Positions 44,759 through 56,150 are shown, counted from the stretch's first letter. The stretch: 64,000 bases of DNA from Herbidospora cretacea (GCF_001570605.1 NZ_BBXG01000003.1:248001-312000); one strand, 5' to 3'. A program made the numbers and translations. Notes: generated by a model from the sequence alone, not told the origin.

Positions 44759-45238
44759 CTATCTGACGCGGGTACGGCGTCCGTGCCGGCCGGCCGCCCC
44801 CACGACCAGAGAGATGATCCACACGAGGAACAGGATCTTGAACACCGTGAACACCGCACCCGTAAGGATCATCGCTATCAACGCCACGACGATCAAGGGC
44901 ACGAACGGCGCCGGTCCGGGCCCCCGGCCCCGGCCGTGGACGGCGGCCGGTCGCGGGGGACGGGCCAGGTGGTATCCCCAGTTGCCCATGTCGATGCCCT
45001 GAGGGACCTGGACCCGGGGCGCCACGGGCGCCCCCACGCCCTGGCCGCCGGGCAGGTCGGCGAGCACCGCCCCCAGGTCGCCTGCCGTCTTGGCGGCGAG
45101 CGTGACGTCGAGGCGCTCGTCGAGCTCCTCGCGGGTGATCCGCCCCTGCGCGAACGCGTCGTGCAGGAAGGCGGTCACCTCGTCCCGCTCCTTGTCGCCG
45201 ACGCGCATGTCGGCGGGTCGAACGCGGTCAGCGGTCAT
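44759..45238 (-). CDS. DUF1707 domain-containing membrane protein
   Basis: 159 residues. The N-terminal DUF1707 domain (about 8-60, MRVGDKERDEVTAFLHDAF to DLGAVLADLPGG) precedes a Pro/Arg-rich linker and one membrane helix (about 117-141). The motif DKERDEV...GRIT..EL..R is typical. Paired with a PadR regulator upstream (the spacer is 11 bases), a very common arrangement in actinobacteria; they form one operon. The membrane end and DUF1707 role are unknown. It is followed by the ThiF gene after 24 bases, so the ThiF pair may be read from the same transcript. Confidence 0.88.
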   Translation of the reverse strand: MTADRVRPADMRVGDKERDEVTAFLHDAFAQGRITREELDERLDVTLAAKTAGDLGAVLADLPGGQGVGAPVAPRVQVPQGIDMGNWGYHLARPPRPAAVHGRGRGPGPAPFVPLIVVALIAMILTGAVFTVFKILFLVWIISLVVGAAGRHGRRTRVR

Positions 45239-45249
45239 GACGGGGTCCC

Positions 45250-45975
45250 CTACTCCTCGTCGGCGTCGCCGTCGGCCAGGACCTGATACAGCTTGCGCCG
45301 GGTCTCGGCCAGGATCTTCTTGGCCTGACGGACCTGGCTCTCACTTCCAGTCTGCGCGATTTGGAACAAAGCGGACGCGGCCTGGCGTGACAAATCAAAC
45401 AGTTCGTGGACGTTGTCCCCGATGTCGGGAGTCATCTCCTCCCACGGGGCGCGGACCTCGTCCTGGTGCTCGGCGATGTAGGCGCGGCCGGCGTCGGTGA
45501 GGGTGAAGGTCTTGCGGCCGTCGTTCTCCTCGGCCCGGACCAGCCCCTCGTCGGTGAGCTGCTGGAGCGCCGGGTAGACCGCGCCGGGACTGGGCTTCCA
45601 GCCGCCCTGCGACCGCTCGGCGATCTCCTGGATGATCTGGTAGCCGTTGCGCGGCTCCTCCGACAGCAGCGCCAGGATGGCGGCGCGGACGTCACCGCGC
45701 TTGGCCTTGCGCCCCCGCCCGAACCCGCGCGGCCCGAACGGGAACCCCGGCCCGAACGGCCCGCCCGGACCGAACCCCGGCCCACCCCCTCCCCACGGAC
45801 CGCCCCGCCCGCGGTGGCCGCGGTGCCGGTGGTCGTGGGGGCCGCCGCCGGGGGTCTCCCAGGTGGCGGCGAAGCCGCGCAGGTTCGCCTTGAGCGCGGC
45901 CTTGAGGTTGCGGATCTCCCGGTGGAACTCGTGTGGATGGGCCCAGGGGCCCCCTGCGGTGTGTGCGTTGGTCAT
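45250..45975 (-). CDS. PadR family transcriptional regulator
   Basis: 241 residues from ATG 45975, with AGGAGA five bases upstream. A Gly/Pro/His-rich N-terminal tail (about 5-90) leads into the PadR winged helix: AILALLSEEPRNGYQIIQEI, SPGAVYPALQQLTDEGLV and KTFTLTDAGRAYI. A C-terminal helical region (about 170-235) should form the dimer interface. PadR proteins usually repress their own operon and are released by small molecules. A GATATATC palindrome at 46040-46047, before the gene, is a possible operator. Confidence 0.92.
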   Translation of the reverse strand: MTNAHTAGGPWAHPHEFHREIRNLKAALKANLRGFAATWETPGGGPHDHRHRGHRGRGGPWGGGGPGFGPGGPFGPGFPFGPRGFGRGRKAKRGDVRAAILALLSEEPRNGYQIIQEIAERSQGGWKPSPGAVYPALQQLTDEGLVRAEENDGRKTFTLTDAGRAYIAEHQDEVRAPWEEMTPDIGDNVHELFDLSRQAASALFQIAQTGSESQVRQAKKILAETRRKLYQVLADGDADEE

Positions 45976-46316
45976 TGGATCTCCTGTCTGATTGGGCGGA
46001 TTCAAAGCGCGAACGCAGAGTGTTACGCGATGCTTCAAAGATATATCGCGAACATGTCGACAGCAAGCAAAAGGAACAAGTGACTCAAGTCACGAAAAAA
46101 GATGGGATGTCCGGGAACAGGTACTGAGACCGCTCCGTTACATTGGGCAGAGACGGGATTGTTCCGCGCTGAGAGGGCTGGGGGGTGCTCTTGGAGCGGA
46201 GCGATCCCGTCTTGCGTTTCCCCGGGAAGTCCGGGCTCGCGGCCGCAGACGGGTCTGGCATGGCGCGGTGAAGTTTGTCGGTGCTTTGCCGTACGCTGCC
46301 GTGTCGTGATCACGAC
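45976..46316. other. 341-nt divergent spacer between PadR and the membrane hydrolase
   Basis: No convincing gene. AT-rich part near 46030-46100 includes GATATATC at 46040-46047, a possible PadR operator or -10 region for the minus strand. The rest shows GC-rich inverted bits without an obvious terminator. Confidence 0.5.
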
Positions 46317-47036
46317 ATGATGGGGCATTCCCATGCGCTGACCGGGGCGATCGTCTGGCTGGGCATCGCGCCCGGCCTGTCCGCGTTACCCGGGGTGCTC
46401 GACTTCCAGCCGACCCTGGCCTTCGCCACGGTGATGTCGCCGGCCGAGCTCATCGCGGGGGCGCTGATCTGCGCCGGGGCGGCCATGCTGCCGGACCTCG
46501 ATCACCCCAGCGCGACCATCGCGCAGACCTTCGGGCCCGCCACCTGGCTGCTGAGCAAGGGGGTCAACTTCATCAGCGGGGGACACCGCAAGGCGACCCA
46601 CTCGCTGCTGTTCGCGATCCTCATGGGGGTGGGGGCCCACCTTCTCGCGACGCGGTTCACCGTCGGGCAGGACATCCTCGTGGTGCTGTCGATCGGGCTC
46701 GCCCTGCGGGCCGTGGGGATCGGGGTGCCGGGGAACAAGATCGCGTCGGCGGTGGTGAACATCGTGCTGACCGCCGGGATCTTCGCCGCCTTCTGGGGGC
46801 TGGGGGTGAGCTACGCCTGGCTGGGGTTCGCGATCGGGATCGGGTGTCTGGTCCACGTGGCGGGCGACTGCCTGACCGAGCGGGGGTGCCCGGTGCTCTG
46901 GCCGCTCAAGCACAAGTGGCTGCTGCCGTGGGACTGGGGCCTCAAGACCGGGAAGAAGTTCGAGACCAAGATCCTCGCCCCGGCGCTCTCGGTGGCGGTG
47001 CTCGCTCTCCTCTTCCTGCGGCTCATGCCCGTGTGA
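46317..47036 (+). CDS. Membrane-bound metal-dependent hydrolase (YdjM/LexA-binding-related family)
   Basis: 239 residues from ATG 46317. N-terminal MMGHSHALTGA, PDLDHPSATIA and GHRKATHSLLF carry the conserved His and Asp residues of this family (DUF457/YdjM-like), and five to six membrane segments are visible. WDWGLKTGKKFE is near the C-terminus. Members are known only as putative metal-dependent inner-membrane hydrolases, some induced in the SOS response. An ATG one codon later is also possible. Confidence 0.88.
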   Translation: MMGHSHALTGAIVWLGIAPGLSALPGVLDFQPTLAFATVMSPAELIAGALICAGAAMLPDLDHPSATIAQTFGPATWLLSKGVNFISGGHRKATHSLLFAILMGVGAHLLATRFTVGQDILVVLSIGLALRAVGIGVPGNKIASAVVNIVLTAGIFAAFWGLGVSYAWLGFAIGIGCLVHVAGDCLTERGCPVLWPLKHKWLLPWDWGLKTGKKFETKILAPALSVAVLALLFLRLMPV

Positions 47037-47071
47037 GCGTGCCCGTGTGAGCATGCCCGCGCGAGAATGCG

Positions 47072-47093
47072 ATATCTTGATATCAAGAGATAT
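47072..47093. promoter_or_regulatory. Palindromic operator-like sequence upstream of the aconitase gene
   Basis: The centre CTTGATATCAAG (47076-47087) is a perfect 12-bp palindrome with ATAT-rich flanks. Sites of this kind are expected for MarR-type regulators. In S. coelicolor the MarR-family TamR is reported to control aconitase; whether this is its site is inference. Confidence 0.55.
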
Positions 47094-47103
47094 TCGCCCA
47101 AGG

Positions 47104-47122
47104 TTAGGTGAGCCTGACCGAT
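47104..47122. promoter_or_regulatory. Candidate iron box (IdeR/DmdR type) upstream of aconitase
   Basis: A 19-bp sequence beginning TTAGGTGAGCCTGACC matches the consensus TTAGGTTAGGCTAACCTAA at about 14 of 19 positions (by eye). It lies 73 bases before the aconitase GTG. Iron control of aconitase would make biological sense. Confidence 0.45.
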
Positions 47123-47194
47123 CAACCCCTCCTGTGCGTACGGGAGGATGGCCGGGCGAGTTGTCAACAGAAACCTTTGGGGAGGCGAGACTTC

Positions 47195-49933
<2,739 letters not shown>

Positions 49934-49954
49934 CCCCTCGGTTCCACGAGAGAG

Positions 49955-49990
49955 AGCCGCCCCGGTCGAAGGACCGGGGCGGCTTTCGCG
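49955..49990 (+). terminator. Rho-independent terminator after acnA
   Basis: Perfect stem GCCGCCCCGGTC / GACCGGGGCGGC with a GAAG loop, followed by TTTCGCGTTT. Confidence 0.9.
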
Positions 49991-50093
49991 TTTCACGGCC
50001 GTCTTGGCGGTCAGAGGCCCTGTTCTTGGGCTGACCTTGGTTTTTACCTGGCCTTGGGTGGGCGACCAGCTTCTTTGCGGGTACGTTTCTTCA

Positions 50094-50171
50094 TTGTTAC
50101 CCCAGACAACAAACGTTACCGTCCTGTGTCTTTCTCCCACGTTGTCTTGGGCTTACGTTGTCTCAAACAAC
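50094..50171 (+). promoter_or_regulatory. Operator-like repeats upstream of the sugar ABC operon
   Basis: GTTGT-N5-ACAAC is a palindrome at 50157-50171. ACGTTGTCT occurs twice as direct repeats (50139-50147 and 50155-50163), and AGACAACAAACGT around 50104 is nearly the reverse complement. These are probably sites for the ROK repressor encoded at the end of the operon; ROK regulators of xylose genes bind similar A/C-T/G-rich repeats. Confidence 0.5.
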
Positions 50172-50234
50172 ATTCACCCATTAGGTGATGCACACCCCCC
50201 AGATAGACCCCCGGCCAGAAAGGACCCACGCATC

Positions 50235-51362
50235 ATGCGCAAGGGGATCCTCAGCATCGGCGCCGCATTCGCGGCCCTTTCCCTCGGTCTCACCGCGTGT
50301 GGCGGGGGTGACGAGGGCACGGAAGCCGCCCCGGCGACCACCGGCGCCGCGCCCGCGACGTCCGCCGCCGCCCCCGCTGGCAAGATCGGCGTCATCCTCC
50401 CCGACAGCAAGTCCTCCGCCCGGTGGGAGACCGCCGACCGCAAGTACCTCGAAGAGGCGTTCAAGGCCGCCGGCGTGGCCTACGACATCCAGAACGCGCA
50501 GGGTGACAAGACCCAGTTCCAGACCATCGCCGACCAGATGATCACCGGCGGCGTGACCGTGCTGGCGATCGTCAACCTCGACTCGGGCACCGGCAAGGCC
50601 GTTCTCGACAAGGCGAAGGCCCAGGGCATCGCCACCATCGACTACGACCGCCTCACCCTCGGCGGCAACGCCGACTACTACGTCTCCTTCGACAACACCG
50701 CCGTGGGCAAGCTCCAGGGCGAGGGCCTGTCGAAGTGCCTCACCGACGCCAAGGCCGAGAAGCCGATCATCTCCTACCTGAACGGCTCGCCGACCGACAA
50801 CAACGCCACCCTCTTCAAGGAGGGTTACGACAGCGTCCTCAAGCCGAAGTTCGACTCGGGCGACTACGTCAAGGGCCCGGAGGACTCGGTTCCCGACTGG
50901 GACAACGCCCAGGCCGGCACCCTGTTCGAGCAGCAGCTCACCAAGGAGTCGAAGATCGCCGGCGTGCTCGCCGCGAACGACGGCCTCGGCAACGCCGCCA
51001 TCGCGGTGCTGAAGAAGAACAACCTCAACGGCAAGGTCCCGGTCACCGGCCAGGACGCCACCGCGCAGGGCCTGCAGAACATCCTCGCCGGCGACCAGTG
51101 CATGACCGTCTACAAGGCCGTCAAGCAGGAGGCCGACGCCACCGCGCAGCTGGCCATCGCGCTGGCCAAGGGTGAGAAGCCCGCCGCCACCGGCACCGTC
51201 AAGGACACCGAGACCAACGCCGACGTCCCGGCCGTGCTGCTGACCCCGGTCGCCATCTACAAGGAGAACGTGAAGGACGTCGTCGCCGACGGCTACGTCA
51301 CGAAGGAAGAGCTCTGCACGGGCGACTTCGCCGCCCTGTGCACCGAGGCCGGAATCAGCTAG
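50235..51362 (+). CDS. Sugar ABC transporter substrate-binding lipoprotein (XylF-like)
   Basis: 375 residues. Signal peptide MRKGILSIGAAFAALSLGL ends in a lipobox (LTAC), so the protein is lipid-anchored. It has the periplasmic-binding-type 1 fold: KIGVILPDSKSSARWETADR, IADQMITGGVTVLAIVN, IDYDRLTLGG and VPVTGQDATAQGLQNI, most like xylose-binding XylF. Two C-terminal cysteines may form a disulfide. It is first in an operon with ABC and permease genes. A long hairpin follows it, which may keep its mRNA level above that of the membrane genes. Confidence 0.93.
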   Translation: MRKGILSIGAAFAALSLGLTACGGGDEGTEAAPATTGAAPATSAAAPAGKIGVILPDSKSSARWETADRKYLEEAFKAAGVAYDIQNAQGDKTQFQTIADQMITGGVTVLAIVNLDSGTGKAVLDKAKAQGIATIDYDRLTLGGNADYYVSFDNTAVGKLQGEGLSKCLTDAKAEKPIISYLNGSPTDNNATLFKEGYDSVLKPKFDSGDYVKGPEDSVPDWDNAQAGTLFEQQLTKESKIAGVLAANDGLGNAAIAVLKKNNLNGKVPVTGQDATAQGLQNILAGDQCMTVYKAVKQEADATAQLAIALAKGEKPAATGTVKDTETNADVPAVLLTPVAIYKENVKDVVADGYVTKEELCTGDFAALCTEAGIS

Positions 51363-51372
51363 GAAATTCCGC

Positions 51373-51423
51373 GGGTACGGCCCACGCCCCCTTTCCCCAC
51401 GACCCGGGGCGTGGGCCGTACCC
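51373..51423 (+). terminator. 18-bp hairpin between the binding-protein and ATPase genes
   Basis: Arms 51373-51390 and 51406-51423 are perfectly complementary (GGGTACGGCCCACGCCCC with its reverse complement), with a 15-base loop. There is no T-run, so it may act as an attenuator or as mRNA 3'-end protection in the operon. Confidence 0.7.
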
Positions 51424-51451
51424 CTCTCTCTGGAACCAGGAGTAGCCCATC

Positions 51452-52228
51452 GTGTCCACGGCACCCGTCCTGGAACTGCGCGGAATCGACAAGAGCTTCG
51501 GCCCTGTGCAGGTCCTTCACGATGTCGCCTTTTCGGTGTATCCCGGTGAGGTGACCGCTCTTGTCGGCGACAACGGCGCCGGTAAGTCCACCCTCGTCAA
51601 ATGCATCGGCGGCATCCACCCCTTCGACTCGGGCGAGTACTACTTCGAAGGCAAGCAGGTCCACGTCAGCGGCCCCCGTGACGCGGCGTCGATGGGCGTG
51701 GAGATCGTCTATCAGGACCTCGCCCTCTGCGACAACCTCGACATCGTCCAGAACATGTTCCTCGGCCGCGAGCGCAAGCGCGGGCTGGTGCTGGACGAGG
51801 ACACGATGGAGGAGATGGCGGCCAAGACCCTGCTGGGCCTGTCGGTCCGGACGGTCAAGTCACTCCGCCAGCACGTCTCCAGCCTGTCCGGCGGCCAGCG
51901 GCAGACCGTCGCGATCGCCAAGGCCGTGTTGTGGAACAGCAAGGTCGTCATCCTCGACGAGCCCACCGCCGCCCTGGGCGTCGCGCAGACCGCGCAGGTC
52001 CTGGAGCTGGTCCGCCGCCTGGCCGACAAGGGCCTGGCCGTCGTGCTCATCTCGCACAACATGAACGACGTCTTCGCGGTCTCCGACCGGATCGCCGCGT
52101 TGTACCTCGGCCGCATGGCCGCCCAGGTGAAGACCTCCGACGTCACCCACTCCCAGATCGTGGAGCTCATCACGGCCGGGCGCAGCGGGGAGCTCGGCCT
52201 GCAGAACGGCAAGGAAGCGACCGCATGA
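51452..52228 (+). CDS. Sugar ABC transporter ATP-binding protein
   Basis: 258 residues, a single ABC domain rather than the tandem form seen in RbsA/XylG. Walker A GDNGAGKST, signature LSGGQRQ, Walker B VVILDEPT and switch His in LISHNMND. It energises uptake together with the permease encoded next (ATGA overlap). GTG start at 51452 with AGGAG upstream. In CUT2 systems the ATPase is usually duplicated, so this half-size form probably acts as a homodimer. Confidence 0.93.
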   Translation: MSTAPVLELRGIDKSFGPVQVLHDVAFSVYPGEVTALVGDNGAGKSTLVKCIGGIHPFDSGEYYFEGKQVHVSGPRDAASMGVEIVYQDLALCDNLDIVQNMFLGRERKRGLVLDEDTMEEMAAKTLLGLSVRTVKSLRQHVSSLSGGQRQTVAIAKAVLWNSKVVILDEPTAALGVAQTAQVLELVRRLADKGLAVVLISHNMNDVFAVSDRIAALYLGRMAAQVKTSDVTHSQIVELITAGRSGELGLQNGKEATA

Positions 52229-53478
52229 CCACCACAACCGCCCCGGAGGAGAAGGCCGTCGCGCCGTCCGCCGGGCTGAACCAGCAGGTCCGCGACTACG
52301 TGGAGCGGGTGCGCGGAGGTGAACTCGGCGCCCTCCCGGCGGTCATCGGGCTCATCGTGCTGTGCACGGTCTTCGCGATCCTCTCGCCGGTCTTCCTGTC
52401 GCCGGTGAACTTCGCCAACCTGTTCACCCAGGGCGCGGGCGTCACCGTCATCGCGATGGGCCTGGTGTTCGTCCTGCTGCTGGGCGAGATCGACCTGTCG
52501 GCGGGCTTCGCCTCAGGGGTCTGCGCGGCCTTCCTGGGCGTGCTCCTCACCAACGAGGGGTGGCCCTGGTACGCCTCGGTGCTGGCCGCGATGGTGGTCG
52601 GCGTCGTGATCGGCCTGATCATCGGCTGGCTGGTGGCCAAGCTCGGCATCCCGTCGTTCGTCGTGACGCTGGCGGCGTTCCTGGCCTTCCAGGGCGTCGT
52701 GCTGATCCTGCTCGACGAGGGCACCAACATCTCGATCCGCGACTCGGTCATCCTGGCCATCGCCAACGAGAACATGTACCCGTGGCTCGGCTGGGCGCTC
52801 GTGGTCGTCGGCGTGCTCGCCTACGCCGGGCTCCAGCTGCTCAACAACCGCCGCAGGGCGGGCCGCGGCCTGGTCACCGACCCGCTGTCGCTGATCGCCG
52901 TCCGCGTCGGCGCCCTCGCCGTCGCGTCGGGCTTCGCGGTGTACGTGCTGAACCTGGAGCGCAGCCGCAACCCCGGCGTCATCTCCCTGACGGGTGTGCC
53001 GGTCGTGGTGCCGATCATCCTGGTGCTGCTGCTGGTGTGGACGTTCGTGCTGCGCCGCACCCGTTTCGGCCGGCACATCTACGCCGTCGGCGGCAACGCC
53101 GAGGCGGCCCGCCGGGCCGGCATCAACGTCGACCGGATCAAGATCTCCGCGTTCGTCATCTGTTCCTTCATGGCCTCCGTCGGCGGCATCATCGCGGCCT
53201 CGCGGGCCAACTCGGTCGACCCGAACACGGGCGGCAGCAACGTGCTGCTGTTCGCGGTCGGCGCGGCCGTCATCGGCGGCACGTCGCTGTTCGGCGGCAA
53301 GGGCCGGGCCCTCGACGCGATCCTCGGCGGCGCGGTCGTCGCGGTCGTCATCAACGGCATGGGCCTGATGGGTTACAGCTCCAGCGTGAAGTACGTGGTC
53401 ACCGGCGCGGTGCTGCTGCTCGCGGCGGGTGTGGACGCCCTGTCCCGTAAGCGGGCGTCGGCTTCCGGCCGCCGATAG
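52225..53478 (+). CDS. Sugar ABC transporter permease (XylH/RbsC-like)
   Basis: 417 residues with about ten membrane segments. The BPD_transp_2 fold of CUT2 sugar transporters is shown by LLGEIDLSAGFASG, LGIPSFVVTLAAFLAFQG, GRHIYAVGGNAEAARRAGI and GGTSLFGGKGRALDAILG. It forms the transmembrane channel with the ATPase and receives sugar from the lipoprotein. XylH proteins are long like this, with extra N-terminal helices, supporting xylose as substrate. The ATG overlaps the ATPase stop. Confidence 0.94.
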   Translation: MTTTTAPEEKAVAPSAGLNQQVRDYVERVRGGELGALPAVIGLIVLCTVFAILSPVFLSPVNFANLFTQGAGVTVIAMGLVFVLLLGEIDLSAGFASGVCAAFLGVLLTNEGWPWYASVLAAMVVGVVIGLIIGWLVAKLGIPSFVVTLAAFLAFQGVVLILLDEGTNISIRDSVILAIANENMYPWLGWALVVVGVLAYAGLQLLNNRRRAGRGLVTDPLSLIAVRVGALAVASGFAVYVLNLERSRNPGVISLTGVPVVVPIILVLLLVWTFVLRRTRFGRHIYAVGGNAEAARRAGINVDRIKISAFVICSFMASVGGIIAASRANSVDPNTGGSNVLLFAVGAAVIGGTSLFGGKGRALDAILGGAVVAVVINGMGLMGYSSSVKYVVTGAVLLLAAGVDALSRKRASASGRR

Positions 53479-53521
53479 GGTGGGCGCGAACGACGACCCC
53501 CCGGCACCAGAGGCAGGACGC

Positions 53522-54742
53522 ATGCTGCGCGCAGGTCCCTCTCAGGAGGAGATCCGCAGGCACAACCTCGGCACCCTGCTGCGCCACGTCCACCTCGGCG
53601 GTCCGACCTCGCGTGCCGAACTGACCAGCCGGATGGGGCTGAACCGCAGCACCATCATGGCGCTGACGGCCGACCTCACCGCGGCCGGGCTGGTGCGCGA
53701 GGAACTGCCCAGGGAGACCGGCCGGGCCGGCCGCCCGTCGCTGGTGGTCCGGCCCGAGTCCTCGCGGGTCTACGTGCTCGCCTTCGACGTGGGCGTCGAC
53801 CGGTTGGTCGCCGCCCGCGTCGGCTTGGGCGGGGTCATCCTCGACCGGCGCTGGGCGGTGCGCCCGCGCGGCGCGTTCGATCTCGGCGAGTCGGTCGCCA
53901 CGCTGGCCGGGTTCGCCCGCCAGATGCACCGCAAGACCAGGGCCGACACCGTCTGCGTCGGCGCGGCGGCGGCGTTCTGCGGCGCGGTGCGCAAGTCCGA
54001 CGGCCTGGTCCGCTTCAGCCCCAACCTGGAGATGGAGGACGGCCCGTTCGGTGAGGAGCTGTCCAAGAAGCTGGCGCTCGGCCTGCCGGTCGCCGTCGGC
54101 AACGACGCCAACCTGGGCGCCCTGGCCGAACACACCCGGGGCACCGGCACCGGCTGCCGCGACCTCGTCTACATGCACGGCGACGTCGGCATCGGCGGCG
54201 GCATCGTGGTCAACGGCCAGCTCCTCGGCGGCGCGGCCGGCTACGGCGGCGAGGTCGGCCACATGGTGGTCAACCCCGGCGGCCGGGCCTGCGGCTGCGG
54301 TTCCCACGGCTGCCTGGAGGCCGAGGTGGGGGAGCGGGCGCTGCTGGAGCACGCCGGCAGCTCCGGCATCCACCGGCTCGCGGCCGGGCGTGGCCGCGAC
54401 GGCATCCACGCGGTCGTCGAGGCGGCCGACCGCGGCGACATAATCGCTCAGGACGCGCTCCACCGCGTGGGCGACTGGCTCGGCATCGGCGTCGCCAACC
54501 TGGTGAACGTCTTCAACCCCGAGGTCGTCATCTTCGGCGGCACGCTGCGCGAGATCTATCTCGGCTCGGCCGCGCAGGTCCGCAGCCGCCTCAACCTGGC
54601 CACCCACCCCGCGCTGCGGGAGACCCTGCGGCTGCGCACCTCGGAGCTCGGCGACGACGCGACGCTGGTCGGGGCCGCCGAGCTGGCCTTCACGAAAGTA
54701 CTCGCCGACCCGCTCGAGGTCCTCGCGCGGATGAGCGGCTGA
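53522..54742 (+). CDS. ROK family transcriptional repressor (XylR-like)
   Basis: 406 residues. An N-terminal winged helix (TSRAELTSRMGLNRSTIMALTADL) precedes a ROK sugar-kinase fold: LAFDVGVDRL, AVGNDANLGALAE, MHGDVGIGGGIVVNG, and the ROK zinc motif CGCGSHGCLE. In this family the sugar relieves repression. It follows the permease by 43 bases and is probably the repressor of the whole operon. ATG 53522 is preceded by AGGCAGGA; a GTG 42 bases upstream is also in frame. The 3' end overlaps the convergent drug exporter by 53 bases. Confidence 0.94.
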   Translation: MLRAGPSQEEIRRHNLGTLLRHVHLGGPTSRAELTSRMGLNRSTIMALTADLTAAGLVREELPRETGRAGRPSLVVRPESSRVYVLAFDVGVDRLVAARVGLGGVILDRRWAVRPRGAFDLGESVATLAGFARQMHRKTRADTVCVGAAAAFCGAVRKSDGLVRFSPNLEMEDGPFGEELSKKLALGLPVAVGNDANLGALAEHTRGTGTGCRDLVYMHGDVGIGGGIVVNGQLLGGAAGYGGEVGHMVVNPGGRACGCGSHGCLEAEVGERALLEHAGSSGIHRLAAGRGRDGIHAVVEAADRGDIIAQDALHRVGDWLGIGVANLVNVFNPEVVIFGGTLREIYLGSAAQVRSRLNLATHPALRETLRLRTSELGDDATLVGAAELAFTKVLADPLEVLARMSG

Positions 54743-56111
54743 CCGGGCGCAGCACCGCGAAGGCGACCGCGAAGGCCACCGCGAGCAGGCCCGCCGACAC
54801 CGTGAACGCGAGCTGATATCCGCCGGTCAGCGCGGCGGGCCCGGACGCCCCCTCGCCCAGCAGGTCGTCGGTCCGCCCGGCCGCCAGCGTCGACAGCACC
54901 GCCACGCCGAGCGCCATGCCGATCTGCTGCGTGGTGTTGAACAGGCCCGAGGCCAGCCCGGCGTCGTCCTCCCGGGCGTCGGACATGCCGAGGTTCGTCA
55001 GGGCGGGCAGCACCAGCCCGCCCCCGGCGATGAGCAGCATCACCGGCAGCAGGTCGGTGACGTAGTCGGCGTCGACCGGCACCCGGGTCAGCCACCCCAT
55101 CGCGGCGGCCAGCAGCACCAGCCCGGCGAGCAGCACCGCACGGGCCCCGAACCGGTCGTTGAGCCGCGCCGAGACGAACAGCGACACCCCGCCGATGGCC
55201 ACCGCCGCGGGCAGCATGGCCAGCCCGGTGGCGAGGGCGCCGTACCCGAGGACCCGCTGCATGTAGAGGGCGACCAGGATCTGGAAGGCGAACATCGCCG
55301 ACAGCGCGAGGATCTGCACCAGGTTGGCGCCCGACACGTTGCGGGACCGGAGGATCCGCAGCGGCATGAGCGGGGTGCGCGCGGTCGCCTGGCGCACGAA
55401 GAACCCGGCCAGCAGCAGCAGCGCCACCGCCCCGAGGACGAGGCTCTCCCCGCCGCCGCGCCCTTCGATCCCGACCACGGTGTAGACGCCCAGCATCAGC
55501 CCGCCGGTGACCAGCGCCGCCCCGGCGACGTCGGCCCCGGCCGACAGGCCCGCGCCGCGCTCGGCGGGCAGCGCCCTGACCGCCAGCAGGATCGTGGCCA
55601 GCCCGATCGGCACGTTGATGAAGAAGATCCAGTGCCAGTCGAGCGCGTCGGTGAGCACCCCGCCGAGGACCTGGCCGATGGAGGCCCCCGCCGCGCCGGT
55701 GAAGCTGAACACGCCGATCGCCCTGGCACGTTCGCCCGGTTCGGTGAACAGCGTCACCAGGATGCCGAGCACCACCGAGGAGGCCAGCGCGCTGCCGGCG
55801 CCCTGGAGGAACCGGGCGGCGATGAGCAGTCCCGGGCTGCCGGCCAGCCCCGCCAGCAGCGACGCCGCGACGAACACGGCGTTCCCGGCCAGGAACACGC
55901 GTTTGCGCCCGATCAGGTCGCCCAGCCGCCCGGACAGCAGCAGCAGCCCGCCGAAGGGGATGAGGTAGGCGTTGACGGTCCAGCTCAGGTCGGCCGGGGA
56001 GAAGCCGAGGTCGTGCTGGATGGCGGGCAGCGCCACGGTCACGATGCTGCCGTCGAGGATGGTCATCAGCATGGCGGCGGACAGAACCGCCAACGCGAGC
56101 CAACGGGACAC
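54690..56111 (-). CDS. MFS drug efflux transporter (DHA2, EmrB/QacA-like)
   Basis: 473 residues with fourteen membrane segments. It begins with VSRWLALAVLSAAMLMTILDGSIV and has motif C in IGQVLGGVLTD; GRLGDLIGRKRVFL is motif A. These mark the 14-helix DHA2 drug:H+ antiporters. GTG start at 56111. It lies 73 bases downstream of a codirectional MarR regulator, which probably represses it. Its substrate is unknown. The spacer carries a promoter (separate entry). Confidence 0.93.
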   Translation of the reverse strand: MSRWLALAVLSAAMLMTILDGSIVTVALPAIQHDLGFSPADLSWTVNAYLIPFGGLLLLSGRLGDLIGRKRVFLAGNAVFVAASLLAGLAGSPGLLIAARFLQGAGSALASSVVLGILVTLFTEPGERARAIGVFSFTGAAGASIGQVLGGVLTDALDWHWIFFINVPIGLATILLAVRALPAERGAGLSAGADVAGAALVTGGLMLGVYTVVGIEGRGGGESLVLGAVALLLLAGFFVRQATARTPLMPLRILRSRNVSGANLVQILALSAMFAFQILVALYMQRVLGYGALATGLAMLPAAVAIGGVSLFVSARLNDRFGARAVLLAGLVLLAAAMGWLTRVPVDADYVTDLLPVMLLIAGGGLVLPALTNLGMSDAREDDAGLASGLFNTTQQIGMALGVAVLSTLAAGRTDDLLGEGASGPAALTGGYQLAFTVSAGLLAVAFAVAFAVLRPVSRSSARGPRAGRRVLS

Positions 56112-56150
56112 GGTCGTCTCCTGTTCGAGGGGGAACAGAAGCGACCGTAG

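Larger units (their letters stand above)
49934..50234. other. 301-nt region between acnA and the sugar ABC operon
   Basis: It contains the acnA terminator and, from about 50094, operator-like repeats of the ABC operon (separate entry). No gene is visible. Confidence 0.6.
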
